Source: Epiperipatus broadwayi
Taxonomy: Eukaryota; Onychophora; Udeonychophora; Euonychophora; Peripatidae
DNA: 64,000 nucleotides
Reading direction: 5' to 3'
Assembly: GCA_028023455.1 (NCBI GenBank)
Contig: JAQFVV010006710.1
Coordinates: 374,001 to 438,000, forward strand
This document shows, in pieces, positions 24,942 through 35,800 of the stretch (within the stretch, counting starts at the first letter, position 1; the number at the start of each line of letters is the position of its first letter). The notes beneath the pieces were generated by a model. It was not told the origin of the DNA, searched no databases, and saw nothing but the letters and a program-made list of their open reading frames with translations. Both the position numbers and the translations under genes were made by a program.

Positions 24942-25912
24942 CTGACTGAACCAATACTCTTTAATTAACCTAGTTTATAATTTCTCACACATCTTCATGA
25001 TCTTTATTCATATGAAAGATTATGAACTGAGCCAATTGAAGAGTGGTTAATTCAATCAGAAATCCACCTTGGAGATTTACAAGTGTTTAAAATATGATGG
25101 TGACAATGGAAGTCAAAACAGAAATTTTTTTTAGAAAATTTGTGTATGAGTTAAAAAAAAAACATTTTGAAGATAAGTGCAAGAAGTATAGTTTTCTCCT
25201 ATTTTGTATAAACTTTATTAAAATGATTGGCTAAGTAAATATTAGATGGATGGTGGGAACACTGGGAGGAGGCTCATTGATTCTGATTTGTTATCAAGAT
25301 AAACATTAAAATTAAAAAAAAACAAAACAATTATATTAACAGTATATATCAAAATTATACCCAACAGGAAATACTTCTTTTTTCCTTGTTTCAGTTTATT
25401 ATTCCTTAAACATCATACTGTCCCATAAATTTTACTTATATTTCTGAATCAATAATGTTTTCATATATTACAAATATGATATTTTAATTGTTTTTCTAAT
25501 ATAATCATTTTCAAAGCATATAATCTAAAAAAACAATATAAACAGGACATAAATAGAATGAAAATTTTAGATACAATTTATAATACATTTGTAATGAGAA
25601 TAAATGTTTTATTAAAACTACAATAGAAAAAATTTAAGAATGATAATTGGACAGGAAACTAGTTTTAGACCATTTAAATATTTGATAAGTAAATTAACTG
25701 ATAATGAAAGTAGTGCTGAAAAAAAAAACTAGATTATTAAGAACAAGAGATTATCTGTAACTTTAATTTTAAAGCTAGAACTAGATAAAAGTTTGGAAAA
25801 ATTGGATCTACAAGTCCTTCATTTGAAGAATGGAAAAGAAAAATTACAAGAACATTTCCAAAAGCCAGTTAAATATTAAAGCTAGTGAAAAAAATAAATA
25901 AATAAAACAATG
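24942..25912. other. AT-rich sequence, no gene recognised
   Basis: Nothing recognised. A 39-codon open stretch at about 25760-25875 reads as charged and leucine-rich but is too short to assign. Confidence 0.4.
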
Positions 25913-26095
25913 ATATTGACTGGATGTTTCCCTGAAGGTTTATGATGATGGTATTCTAGTTGTATTTTTATATTGGATTATTTCCATCATCTAATATGTG
26001 CATTGAATGGCTTTAGAAAAACTTAACTTTATTTAAATATTCCAAATACATTCAACTGTCACTAATAGCACATTAAACAGGTTAGTATATGTATA

Positions 26096-26136
26096 ACGTT
26101 TTGAGAGGTATCATTCTCCCCTCTTCTTCAGGTGGT
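26096..26136 (-). ncRNA. Degenerate hammerhead motif in PLE1 left terminus
   Basis: On the minus strand: CTGAAGA, a stem II with GAGG/CCTC, then AAAACGTT where a hammerhead has GAAA followed by stem III. The core G before AAA is missing, so self-cleavage is doubtful. The matching plus-strand motif is at 29641. Confidence 0.5.
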
Positions 26137-26161
26137 GCTGGCCTGACCAATGACAGTACTA

Positions 26162-26241
26162 GCATGGGATTCGAACCTGGTCTTTTAAATTCTTGAGTAT
26201 TGAATTTTAAGGTAACACTCTAACCAGCTGAGCCATCCTGC
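26162..26241 (-). repeat. tRNA-like module (Pol III boxes) of PLE1, left copy
   Basis: Minus strand reads GCAGGATGGCTCAGCTGG near its 5' end (box A-like) and GGTTCGAATCC (exact box B core) near its 3' end, spaced as in a tRNA. The acceptor and T stems do not pair properly, so it is not a functional tRNA. The same module occurs at 29531-29610 and truncated at 27096-27160, so it is a fixed part of this PLE terminal repeat. Confidence 0.7.
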
Positions 26242-26245
26242 CGAA

Positions 26246-26754
26246 GGCAATAATCTGTAGAAATTTCATATACTTATCTATGAGGTTCCTCCTGATTTCC
26301 TCACTTTTTCCTAAGAGCAAAGTTGATTAGTGGTTAGTCACACTAGGTTGGCTTATTATGTGAGCAGCTTTAAATTTTCTTCTTTGTACCTTTTCTTCTC
26401 TATCCAATATTTTTGTATTTCCCAACTGACAAAAGTTCATCAGTTTGTGTTCTTGCAAGTGGTTTTCAATGGGATGACTAGTCTTACTAATATATGTTCT
26501 TCCACATTCACATAGTATTTCATAGAGGCTGTTTTTTATTTTCAGAATTTCAAGTTTAGGCTTTGTAGATGTTAGAATTCCTCGTAGTGTGGTATGGTTC
26601 TGGAAAGCTATTCTGATGTTATACTGATTATGGATTTTCCTTATCTGCTATTTTTGGAATGTATGGGTACACTACAGTACTAATAATTGTCTTTTCTCTT
26701 GATAGTTCTTTTTGTTATCTATTTAACATTTTCTTAATAACAGCTGATGGATAA
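26246..26754 (-). pseudogene. PLE1 inverted arm: partial GIY-YIG region
   Basis: The reverse complement matches 28940 to about 29520 of the main PLE1 copy. It covers the linker (AAGAAAATGTTAAATAGA and following), the GIY-YIG core near 26480-26510, and the C-terminal REEKVQRRKFK-like stretch near 26360-26400. It has internal deletions and stops. Its 5' truncation point, 26754, is exactly where the plus-oriented copy begins. It is a truncated endonuclease-domain copy without RT. Confidence 0.8.
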
Positions 26755-27062
26755 TGTGGAAGAACATATATTGGCGAGACCAGTCTTCTCATTGAAAAAT
26801 GCTTGCAAGAACACAAACTGATGATTAGAAGAGAGAAAACAGATGTATCTAAGGTAGCCCACCATGTATGTGACAATGAAAATATGTTCAATTGGGAAAA
26901 TACAAAAATATTGGATAGAGAAGAAAGGGGACAAAGAAGAAAATTTAAAGAAGCTGCTCACATGATAATGGCAAAAAATCCCATAAACTAACCTAGTGTA
27001 ACTATACTAATCGACTTTGCTCTTAGAAAAAAAGTGAGAAATCAGGAGGAATCTCACACATA
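26755..27062 (+). pseudogene. PLE1 truncated GIY-YIG copy
   Basis: It starts at GTGGAAGAACATATATTGG, the codons for the CGRTYIG part of the GIY-YIG nuclease, and continues as the 26803-26991 frame: MQEHKLMIRREKTDVSK, VAHHVCDNENMFNWENTK, then RKFKEAAHMIMAKNPIN. These residues are the C-terminal half of the endonuclease domain and its tail, also seen at 29200-29420. The whole RT and the first GIY residues are missing through 5' truncation. It runs into a tRNA-like terminal segment at 27096. Confidence 0.82.
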
Positions 27063-27095
27063 AGTATATGAAATTTCTACAGACTATTGCCTTTG

Positions 27096-27160
27096 GCAGG
27101 ATGGCTCACTTGGTTAGAGCATTATCTTAAATTTCAATACTCAAGAATGTAAGGGCACTT
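27096..27160 (+). repeat. tRNA-like module of PLE1, truncated middle copy
   Basis: GCAGGATGGCTCACTTGG (box A-like) and the following 45 bases match the first part of 29531-29610. The sequence then changes into the RT reading frame before box B. It marks the junction between the truncated upstream copy and the main copy. Confidence 0.65.
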
Positions 27161-27190
27161 TCTTATATAAATGTAAATCTGAAGGAATAA

Positions 27191-28934
27191 TTGCAACTAA
27201 AACCTTCAATTCACTCTCAGAGAGTTGAGAAAATTACTCAAAGAGCAAGTAAAGCTCTTCTAAGAGAAAGAATAAATTCTCAAAGGTTTTCTAAATATCA
27301 AACAATGCATTCCATTAATAATGTACAATGTTTTCTAAAAATAAATTTACTGATGAAGATTACACGAGTTTCTCAAGCAGGAAGAAAATCATATTCTACA
27401 TTACATGGAAAAATAAAAGAATGCCAAAAGAAGAATCTTGCTAACCTAAATAGGCATATCAAAAATCATAATACACCAAGCAATATACCGACTTCATCTG
27501 TTAAAAATTTCAGTTCTAAACATCTAAAAGATACTGAAGTTTCTATTCTTGAAAGAGGATTAAACTTTGCCATAACACCATTTAATATCCCTTTATTAGA
27601 TATAATGGCAGCCACTGAGGAAGTCATTCAAAAATTGCCTTTAGAAGAAGCAGCCAAATTACGCTGGAGAATAAAAAAACACTTGACAAGCAACAAAAAT
27701 TGAAGTCAAACATATCCTATGATGAGAGAAAAGCAATTAAATCTCTCAAAGTAGATAAATCTATAATTATTCTCCCTGCTGACAAAGGCAATGCAACAGC
27801 TGTAATGGATACAACTGATTATGACACCAAAATACAACAACTCCTCACAGTAAGCAATATAGAAAAGTGGCAAAAAATTCAATACCGAGTATGAAAACAA
27901 AGTTACAAGCATTATTCAGAAAGCATCGTATTTCAGTGATTCAGAAAAAAGTAAAATAACATCATATTTCAGCAAAATTCCTCATCTTTATGGTATACCT
28001 AAAATCCATAAGGATCATGTTCCATTAAGACCTATTGTTAGTTCTAGAGATTCATCTTGCCAAAATGTGACAAGATTTCTTCTCAAAGTCCTAAGTCTTG
28101 GTAGAATTAATCAAGAACATGAAAATTGAAAAAACGGACTTACTGGCAACTTCAATGTGGAAAGTTTATTCACGAATGTACCACGTGAAGAAGCATTATC
28201 TATTGTAAGGAAAAGATTAAATTGTGATAATAGTTTACAAACCAGAACAGCTCTATAGTACAATGGAACTATTAACATTCTGCATAAAAACAACCTACTT
28301 TCAATATAACACAGAATTCTCACAACAAAATCAAGGAATGGGCTCACATTGTCTCCTCTGATTAGCAATATTTACATGAAAGAACTCGAAACCTTAGCCA
28401 TAAACACTATTCTATATCTACCTAAAGTTTGGCTTCGCTATGTAGATGATACATTTGTTGTATGGGCATATGGTGAAGCACTGCTACAAACATTCTGGAA
28501 ACACATCAACAACATATCCCCTTCAATTAAATTTACAATAGAATCAGAACAAGAACAAAAATTGGCATTCTTAGATGTTCTTGTGACAAGACTCCTTCAT
28601 GGCAAAATCAAAACTAGTTTACTGAAAACATACACATACAGGAAAATACCTGTAACACATCAACAACATATCCCCTTCAATTAAATTCACAACAGAATCA
28701 GAACAAGAACAAAAATTGGCATTCTTACATGTTCTTGTGACAAGACTCCCTCATGGCAAAATCAAAACTAGTTTACTGAAAACCTACACATACAAGAAAA
28801 TACCTAGCCTATACTTCCAATCATACCAGAAACATAAAACATGGAGTTATACTATCACTATGGAACAGAGTAAAAGAAGTTTGTTCAGAAACCAGCGGTT
28901 GGAACAAGAAAAGTTCTATGAAGAACTCTTATGA
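27191..28934 (+). pseudogene. PLE1 reverse transcriptase region, broken
   Basis: Frames 27191-27703 and 27700-27894, a segment to about 28350, and 28349-28684 read in order as a Penelope-type RT. The N-terminal region carries VSILERGLNFAITP (near 27535) and SIIILPADKGNATAVMD (27760). Then come IPHLYGIPKIHK and VPLRPIVSS (27980-28040), NVESLFTNVPREEAL (28155) and a damaged QGMG(S)-LSPLISN segment (28335-28360). The catalytic box RYVDDTFVVW is at 28437-28466. Stops at about 27892, 28128 and 28257, plus a 154-bp tandem duplication (28501-28654 repeated from 28655, shifting the frame), prevent expression. It would copy element RNA at nicked chromosomal DNA. Confidence 0.88.
28501..28808 (+). repeat. 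154-bp tandem duplication inside PLE1 RT
   Basis: ACACATCAACAACATATCCC at 28501 recurs at 28655, and the copies are about 97% alike. The 154-bp period is not a multiple of three, so it breaks the reading frame after the active-site region. Confidence 0.88.
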
Positions 28935-29498
28935 AAAATGGTTATCCATCAGTTGTTATTAAGAAAATGTTAAATAGACAACAAAAAAAAAACTATCAAG
29001 TAATTATTGGTACTGTAGTGTATCCATACATTCCAAAAATAGCAGATAAATTAAGGAAAATCTACAATCAGTATAACAACAAAACAGCTTTCCAGAGCCA
29101 TACCACACAAGGGATTCTAATATCTACAAAGCCTAAACTTGAAATGCTGAAAAGAAAAAACTACATCTATGAAATACCATGTGAATGTGGAAGAACATAT
29201 ATTGGTAAGACCAGTAGTCCCATTGAAAAGCACTTGCAAGAACACAAAAGAGAGATAACAGATCTATCTAAGGTAGCACACCATGTATGTGCCAATGAAC
29301 ATATGTTCAATTGGTAAAATACTAAAAATATTGGATAGAGAAGAAACGGTACAAATAAGAAAATTTAAAGAAGCTGCTTACATGACAATGGCAAAAAATC
29401 CCATAAGCCAACTTAGTGTGAGTATACATAATATATGGAAACCACTAATCAACTTCGCTCTTAGGAAAGTGAGAAATCAGGAGGTACCTCATAAATAA
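28931..29498 (+). pseudogene. PLE1 GIY-YIG endonuclease domain
   Basis: Frame 28931-29317 begins in the linker (VVIKKMLNRQQKKNYQV), runs through VVYPYIPKIADKLRKIY and KPKLEMLKRKN, and reaches the nuclease core YIYEIPCECGRTYIGKTS (29160-29210), followed by EKHLQEHKREI and VAHHVCANEHMFNW. A stop at 29315-29317 separates the last part, which the next frame (29283-29498) continues as KILDREE, FKEAAYMTMAKNPIS and INFALRKVRNQE. This domain nicks target DNA in canonical PLEs. Only the stop and shift near 29317 break this portion. Confidence 0.87.
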
Positions 29499-29530
29499 GT
29501 ATATGAAATTTCTACAGATTATTCCCTTTA

Positions 29531-29610
29531 GCAGGATGGCTTAGTTGGTTAGAGTGTTATCTTAAAATTCATTACTCAAGAATTTAAGAGTCCAGGTTCG
29601 AATCCCATGC
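29531..29610 (+). repeat. tRNA-like module (Pol III boxes) of PLE1, right copy
   Basis: GCAGGATGGCTTAGTTGG supplies a box A-like sequence (TGGCTTAGTTGG) and GGTTCGAATCC an exact box B, about 50 nt apart. Stems are poor, so this is a tRNA-derived promoter-like module, not a tRNA. It sits between the end of the coding region and the hammerhead-like motif. Confidence 0.72.
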
Positions 29611-29640
29611 TAATACTGTCATTGGTCAGGCTAGCACCAC

Positions 29641-29676
29641 CTGAAGAAGGGAGATAATACCTCTCAAAATGTTGTG
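29641..29676 (+). ncRNA. Degenerate hammerhead motif in PLE1 right terminus
   Basis: CTGAAGA, a stem II GGGAG/CTCTC, then AAAATGTT in place of GAAA plus stem III. The architecture of a type I hammerhead is present but the core G12 is lost, so activity is unlikely. Confidence 0.5.
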
Positions 29677-29823
29677 CATATACTAACCTGTGTGATGTGC
29701 TATTACTAACAGGTGAATGTATTTGGAATATTTAAATAGAAAGTTAAATTTTTCTAAAGACATTCAATACACATATTAGATGATGGAAATAGTCCAATAT
29801 AAAAATACAAATATTGATTGGAT

Positions 29824-30589
29824 ATATAAGTAGAGAATTTAGAAAATATATTTAAAGAATTGTAGAAGGTGAAAAGAGAGATAATTATGAAGACATAGTA
29901 AGAAGTGAAAATTGAATTTATATCCAAAATCTTTGGTACCTGAATGAATTAAGTGTTATGAATTTTTTTTTTTTAAAGATTGATATCATTTGATATAAAA
30001 TATGAGTATCATCAGTTAGATGTATGTAAAGGACATTTTATTGATACATTGCCTTTAATTTTATGAAGAAAGAAAATGCATACCATATTAAAATAGTCAA
30101 TATTAATAAATCTATTAAAGTAATTGAATTTACCATAAAATACTTCTTGAACTAACTTTATTTTTTTGCGAAGAACCTATTTTGATATATGAATTATATA
30201 TAGAAGATTTTGATTAATAAACTTTATTTCAGCAAGAATATTTATTATATCTGATAAAAAATATCAGAAAAGTTTTGTAGTTGAGAAAATGATGATTTTG
30301 TAATGGTGTGCATTTTGTTCCTCTTCTAATTTAAATGTCTCTATTCTGGAAAACTAGACTAATTGTCTTTGCAACTAATTGAAACTCATATATTTTATAT
30401 TATGAGATATCATGTCAAGAGAAATAGATGCATAATTATTTTAACTTCTTAAGAACACTATTTCTATAATATTTTTTTTAAAATTCTTTTAGTTTCAATT
30501 GACTTACAATCTTCATTAGAGAAACAAAGATTTGAAGATAAGATAAATGGAAACATTTCACATAATCATTTAATACAAACATTGTTATA
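29824..30589. other. AT-rich sequence, no gene recognised
   Basis: Nothing recognised apart from A/T runs. Confidence 0.5.
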
Positions 30590-30757
30590 GTAATAGTAAC
30601 AAGTCAGATGTCACATGACTTATATATAGCTTGCACTTACAAATATGTAAAATTAAGAGCGTGCTAATAGCTCTAAACAAGCTTTTTTTTTTTATTTATG
30701 ATAAATGCTACTACAAGAGAAGGCATTCAAATCATTTTTATCTTGAATTGTCCCCAT

Positions 30758-30796
30758 CCCCAGACCGGTTTCGACCTATGGGTCTCTTCAGTGAGG
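30758..30796 (-). ncRNA. Hammerhead ribozyme, canonical core
   Basis: Minus strand: CCTCA (stem I), CTGAAGA, stem II GACC-CATA-GGTC, GAAA, stem III ACCGGT (self-complementary), cleavage base C (plus-strand G30763), TGGGG (stem I). Every conserved core base is present and all three stems form. The zero-loop stem III implies dimeric action. Confidence 0.92.
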
Positions 30797-31185
30797 AGTT
30801 GGGACATTAGATCTAAAAAACCAACTCAAGCAAAGCATTTAACTAAAAGATAATTGTTAGAAGAAGATCTGAAACTTTTAGACATCTACATGTCTTTAAA
30901 GTCAGCTCTCCAACTGAAAAAATCATATGGGCCTGAACTTAATTCAGATACTCCATATATTAGTAGGCTTAGCTCTTTAATTTAGCTAAAGCCACAACAG
31001 CAAAATAATAATAGTAATAGTAACAAGTCAGATGTCACATGACTTATATATAGCTTGCACTTACAAATATGTAAAATTAAGAGCGTGCTAATAGCTCTAA
31101 ACAAGCTTTTTTTTTTTTTTTATTTATGATAAATGCTACTACAAGAGAAGGCATTCAAATCATTTTTATCTTGAATTGTCCCCAT

Positions 31186-31224
31186 CCCCAGACCAGTTTC
31201 GACCTATGGGTCTCTTCAGTGAGG
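31186..31224 (-). ncRNA. Hammerhead ribozyme, canonical core (second copy)
   Basis: Identical to the copy 428 bp upstream except for stem III, which reads ACTGGT and keeps pairing with a wobble. Stem I CCTCA/TGGGG, CTGAAGA, stem II GACC/GGTC and GAAA are intact; cleavage would follow the C opposite G31191. Confidence 0.9.
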
Positions 31225-31285
31225 AGTTGGGACATTAGATCTAAAAATCCAACTCAAGCAAAGCATTTAACTAAAAGATAATTGT

Positions 31286-31663
31286 TAGAAGAAGATTGTT
31301 ATATAATAATTAAAATCCTTTGAATTATTGTGTCTCAATTTTTTTGTGACCACACTTCAATGGCTTTTAATTGCAAACAATATTGCAAATAAATCTAATA
31401 CATTAAATTGCAAACACTTTTAACAGCATCGATTAGACAAAATTTAACAAAGTCTCTACCTATTCTATTTCAATTTTTTTTTTCTAAAATTGTGATTGAA
31501 ATATTGTTTTATTTAAGATGATGAATAAGAAGTTAAAAAAAAAAAACAGGCAATTTTTTCAGCAAATTACAATATATTGGTTGAGAAAAAAAGTTACGAG
31601 ACTGGAGTTGATTCTATTTTGCGATATCTATTAATAGTGGCTCTTCAAACTGTTAATACATAC
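31286..31663. other. AT-rich sequence, no gene recognised
   Basis: Nothing recognised. Confidence 0.4.
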
Positions 31664-32811
31664 CATGTTTACCCCAAAATAAAATCTAACCAGAAAATAA
31701 GCCCTAGCATGATTTTTCAGGATTCTTGTAATATAAGCCCTACCCCAAATTTAAACTTTAATTAAGGTTGTTTGCCAGATGAACAGATTTCTTTACATTT
31801 GTTGAAGCACAGGGAGGATGTATTGAATTATAAAATAATGAATGTATAAATAAATAATATTATTGACATTAATGCTTTAAATAAATAATAATATAAATTA
31901 TAATATAGAATTGTGTATTTTTCCATTGAACATTTTCAACAAACACAATTTCCCCTCAGCTGAATTTTGGACTTAATATAACCAATTTATTAACTTTATG
32001 AATGATATAACAAACTTAAAATTTTAGGTACTAATTTTATTTATATTTAATACTTAGATTTAGAATGCTTAGCTTAGTTTTAGAGTTTGATTGTGTTACT
32101 AACACTTTTAAATATTCAAGATTTAAAAAAAAAAAAGTTTTTGTTTCATAAATGTTTTTTTTCCTCCTAAAAGTTTAAATAAAGGAAGTGTTTTTAGATT
32201 TACTTTATTTTAAATCATTCTTTTTCCTAAAAAAAAGTTTTAAAAAATTATACCCAAGTGGGACTCTTATGAGTAATTTGGAAAGTGTTTAAAATATGTG
32301 TCCTTGATAATGGATTGATGTGGTTGTATCTTATATGAATCTTTGTAATTCAACACGCCATGTCTTATAACATTCATACTTATCGCAGAGCAAAATACAG
32401 AAATGTTTTCTGAATTTTTGTGCTTGCATTTTTTTATGGCTTTTGTATGGATAATTATTCTTAACTATAATCGTTTTTGTTACCACTCCTATTTCGTAAG
32501 TCTTCAATTAACACTTGATTTAATGGTAGATTTAAACTGAATAACATTTTGACCTTAGACAAGTTTTTATCCTTGAATAAATGTAAAAACCCCAGTGAAT
32601 ATCACTAACTAAACATTCAAATATTCACAGATGCTGCTGCTGGAAAAACATGTTTGGAAGCTTGATTTGAGATTTTGAATAAATGTATATTTTTGTATGT
32701 AAATAAATGTAGAATTTTGTGCACAAAAAAATAAGACATCTGAAAAATCTGTAAGGTGTGTTTTGAAGCAAAAAATATTATAAGAGTTGGTCTTATTTTC
32801 AGGGAAACATA
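31664..32811. mobile_element. Possible non-autonomous DNA transposon with inverted ends
   Basis: Left end CATGTTTACCCCAAAATAA, followed by AGAAAATAAGCCCTAGC and ATAAGCCCTACCCC. Right end, reverse-complemented, reads TATGTTTCCCTGAAAATAAG. The shared ATGTTT-CCC-AAAATAA ends and repeated ATAAGCCC words suggest terminal inverted repeats. The interior has no recognised protein, and a target duplication could not be fixed. Confidence 0.5.
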
Positions 32812-35800
32812 ATATTAAAGTTGGATATGTAGAAAAATTCCATACATCAAGATTTGGATTTTATTTACATATGTTGTTTGAATAGTAGATTGCTAGTTTG
32901 CTATAATCTTCATTTATACAGTGCAATAAAGTCAGTAAATAAAACAGTCAATTCTTGTACCATTCTATACATATGGCTACTATTTTTCTGTATCCATTGT
33001 CTAGTTTGTTTGATGCTAAATTAATTCCATAAAAATATGTTATTTTTTATGGATTCATGATTTTCTGTTGTTTTTTTTTCACATCTACAAATATTGACAA
33101 ATCACAGCCCACAATATTTTTCTGCATAAATTGTTTTTATTTTTAAATTTTATTAAAAAAATAAGTCTTATTTTCTTTTTCTCTTTTTTGTTATAATTTA
33201 GAAATAATCTTACTTTTTTTTCTTTTTTTAAAAAAGTCTTTGTTTGGTTTCAATCTTTCTACCCATTTCTTAAAAAAAAGATTTTTAATTGTAGTCTCAA
33301 CTTATCCAAAGTAAATAAATAGCTTTTTTATATATAAAAAATTATATATTTTTTAAAAAAAAAAGAAAGAATAAGACTAATTATTTTTTAAAAATAATTT
33401 AAACTCTGTAATTAGTATTTACTCAGATTTTTAAGAATGTATAATTTCTGTATTGTGATATTAAAATTATATATATACTTTATACATACACATTTAATAG
33501 AAAGTATGAAATGATATGTGTTATAATGTCCAAATTCTATTTAAAGTTAATGGTTAAATTGTACTTTACATATACAGTATTTTAGTGAATAATCATTAAA
33601 TTGTTTCTTGTCTATAATTTTTAATATATTTTCAATCTATCAGTTTTTACATACCAATGGTCCTTTGAAAAATAAAGATCAAGAGTTCCCCATAATATGT
33701 GAATGTTACACAAGATGTTTATTTCTAGACATAATCTGCATGTGTAGTATACATTAATCTCATAACTTCACCAGACTCTCAGAATAAGCAGCATCTCTAT
33801 CACTTTCATATCTCTTTTTCAAACTCATCATCAGAAATAAAAGTTCTTAGAACTTGATGTAACAAACATTTTGCAATTATATTTAGGAATATATATATTT
33901 ATAAATGCCACTTTGTAGAAATTTGAGAAGATTCCATTCTAACTATGAAATCTGCCACTGAAAATATGCATTAATTATATAAACTGTGATTAAGACAATT
34001 ATTCCTCAATTCATGAAATATATAGAAAATCTGTTATTTCTACTTAAGCTGTTTTACTTTAATTTGCATCTTATTTATTATAACATTTTACTTCAAACAT
34101 ATTAATTCATTTTCAGAGGCGAAAACATATATTTTTCCAATAAATTAATACTGTTTATCAATTAGTCTGATACCAGAGATTGACTGCATCATATAAATAT
34201 TGAAAGCTTTTGTTTTTTTTTTTTTAAAAAAAAAAAGCTTTAATGTTGAGAATGATTTAGCACATGCTGTAATTGGAGTCTTGGCATTTAAATGATCATA
34301 AATAGTACTTCTTAGAATGAGTAAATTTTAATTACTTCATTAATTTTTTTTATAATTTTCAATAGTTTTTTTTTTCAAAATCTGATTATCATTAGTTTCA
34401 TTTTTAATTTGATTTAGAGAATCAAATGATTTTGTTTTTCCTTCTAATTTTTGTTTTTTAGAATCTGGAAAATAATGCAACATTATTAGATAATGATTAT
34501 TTGAACTTGCAGAAAATAATTAAAGAGTGCTTATTTTTTCATGAATTTTAACTTCATAACTAAAATTGACTTAGAATTTTTTTCATGTTGTTCTTTCCTT
34601 TTTCCATTGCTTATTTTTTTTCAATGGCTTTAATAGTGTAACATATTTTGCTAGATCTGTGAGTCATGCTGGTAAAGCACTGATTATCCTTGTCCCAATT
34701 GTATTTATATTTTATTAGGATTTGTTAAATTACAAATATTTTATAGCAAACTTTTTTCTTAAACAAAAAATAAAACAATGTTATACTAAAAATTGTTTTA
34801 AAACTTTTTTTTAAAAATTCTCTTAAAAATATTTTGTAAAAATTAGATCTGCTTGTTAACAAAGTTTTCTTCTATTATGCATTTCAAGTGCTATTTTTTT
34901 TTTTTTTTTGGCATACCATGTTCATTGTTATTGGTGCAGCAGGTATGTGTTGATGATTTCTAAAATAAGCAATGAATTAAAAGTGTAGTTAATTTTTATA
35001 TGATCCCATAACCTTGCATTTAAAACAATAATGGTTTGACAACTTGCACCATAAAAATTAATAAAATAACAATCAAGAATAATAATTTTAAGAAACTTGA
35101 TTTTTAATGTCTTAATGCTGGCTAATATATTAGTATTAAAAAGTAAAGTAAGTCCAAACAACAAATAAAGCAAGAGAAATTAGAATTTTCTCTGATAGCT
35201 TATAAAAATTATGGTAAAGACATTTAATCATCTAATAGCTTATTTGTCATTTTTTTTTTTTTTACAAAACTTTCAATTCTTTACTGTTTTCAGATTGTCA
35301 TTTAATATTAAAGTAATAACTGTATACTAAAGAATATCTTCATTGCAATAGATATCAATTTAAGATTTTAATAAATTTAATTAAAAAGACCTGAATATTT
35401 AAAGTCTTTATTGCTTTTAGCAGCAAATTAAAAAAATGTAATAAATAGAACAGAATTTCAAAATCATTTTACAAAATGTATTATCAATATTATAAATGGG
35501 GAGAAAAATTTAATAATATATATAAAATACTGCTTTTATTTAATTTGATAAGTAATGGATTAAAAACTAAACAATTTTTTTCTTTAATCACAATTCTGGC
35601 TGTTATATTTAACTTGAAATAAAAGCAGGGGATGTCCATAAATTAATTAATTCAGCACTAAAAATAAATGAATTAATTAATTTCTGGATGATCCTTACTT
35701 TTAGTGACTACTATTTAATTTAGGGACAGAAAAAATAGTTTTGGTTTTTAGTGTATTACTCATCAAATTAATTTTTTATAAAATATTTATTTACTATTTT

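Larger units (their letters stand above)
25926..29810 (+). mobile_element. Composite GIY-YIG Penelope-like element (PLE1)
   Basis: Bounded by a 13-bp target duplication, ATATTGAYTGGAT (25913-25925 and 29811-29823, one mismatch). It is made of three pieces: an inverted 5'-truncated 3' end (25926-26754), a head-to-head plus-strand 5'-truncated 3' end (26755-27160), and a longer plus-strand copy with RT and GIY-YIG (27161-29810). Outer termini are inverted (CCAATATAAAAATACAA at right, mirrored at 25959). The left end carries an extra segment of about 33 nt, 25926-25958. Each terminal module includes a tRNA-like segment and a hammerhead-like motif. This tandem or inverted truncated layout is known for PLEs; no copy is intact. 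Confidence 0.9.
30590..31285 (-). mobile_element. Tandem retrozyme-like repeat with two hammerheads
   Basis: A unit starting GTAATAGTAACAAGTCAGATG repeats at 31014, so about 1.65 copies are present, nearly identical apart from poly(T) length. Each copy carries a canonical hammerhead on the minus strand, with predicted cleavage sites 428 bp apart. There is no open frame. Size, partial tandem layout and minimal stem III match retrozymes: small non-autonomous elements with hammerheads described in plants and animals and thought to circulate as circular RNA. Text at 30930-30970 resembles the 24.4 kb element. High identity between copies suggests fairly recent activity. Confidence 0.88.

Noticed and set aside
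25760-25875. Charged, leucine-rich open stretch
   Set aside because: About 39 codons, no start context and no recognisable domain.
26734-26961. Minus-strand frame of 75 residues
   Set aside because: Shadow of the plus-strand GIY-YIG fragment of PLE1.
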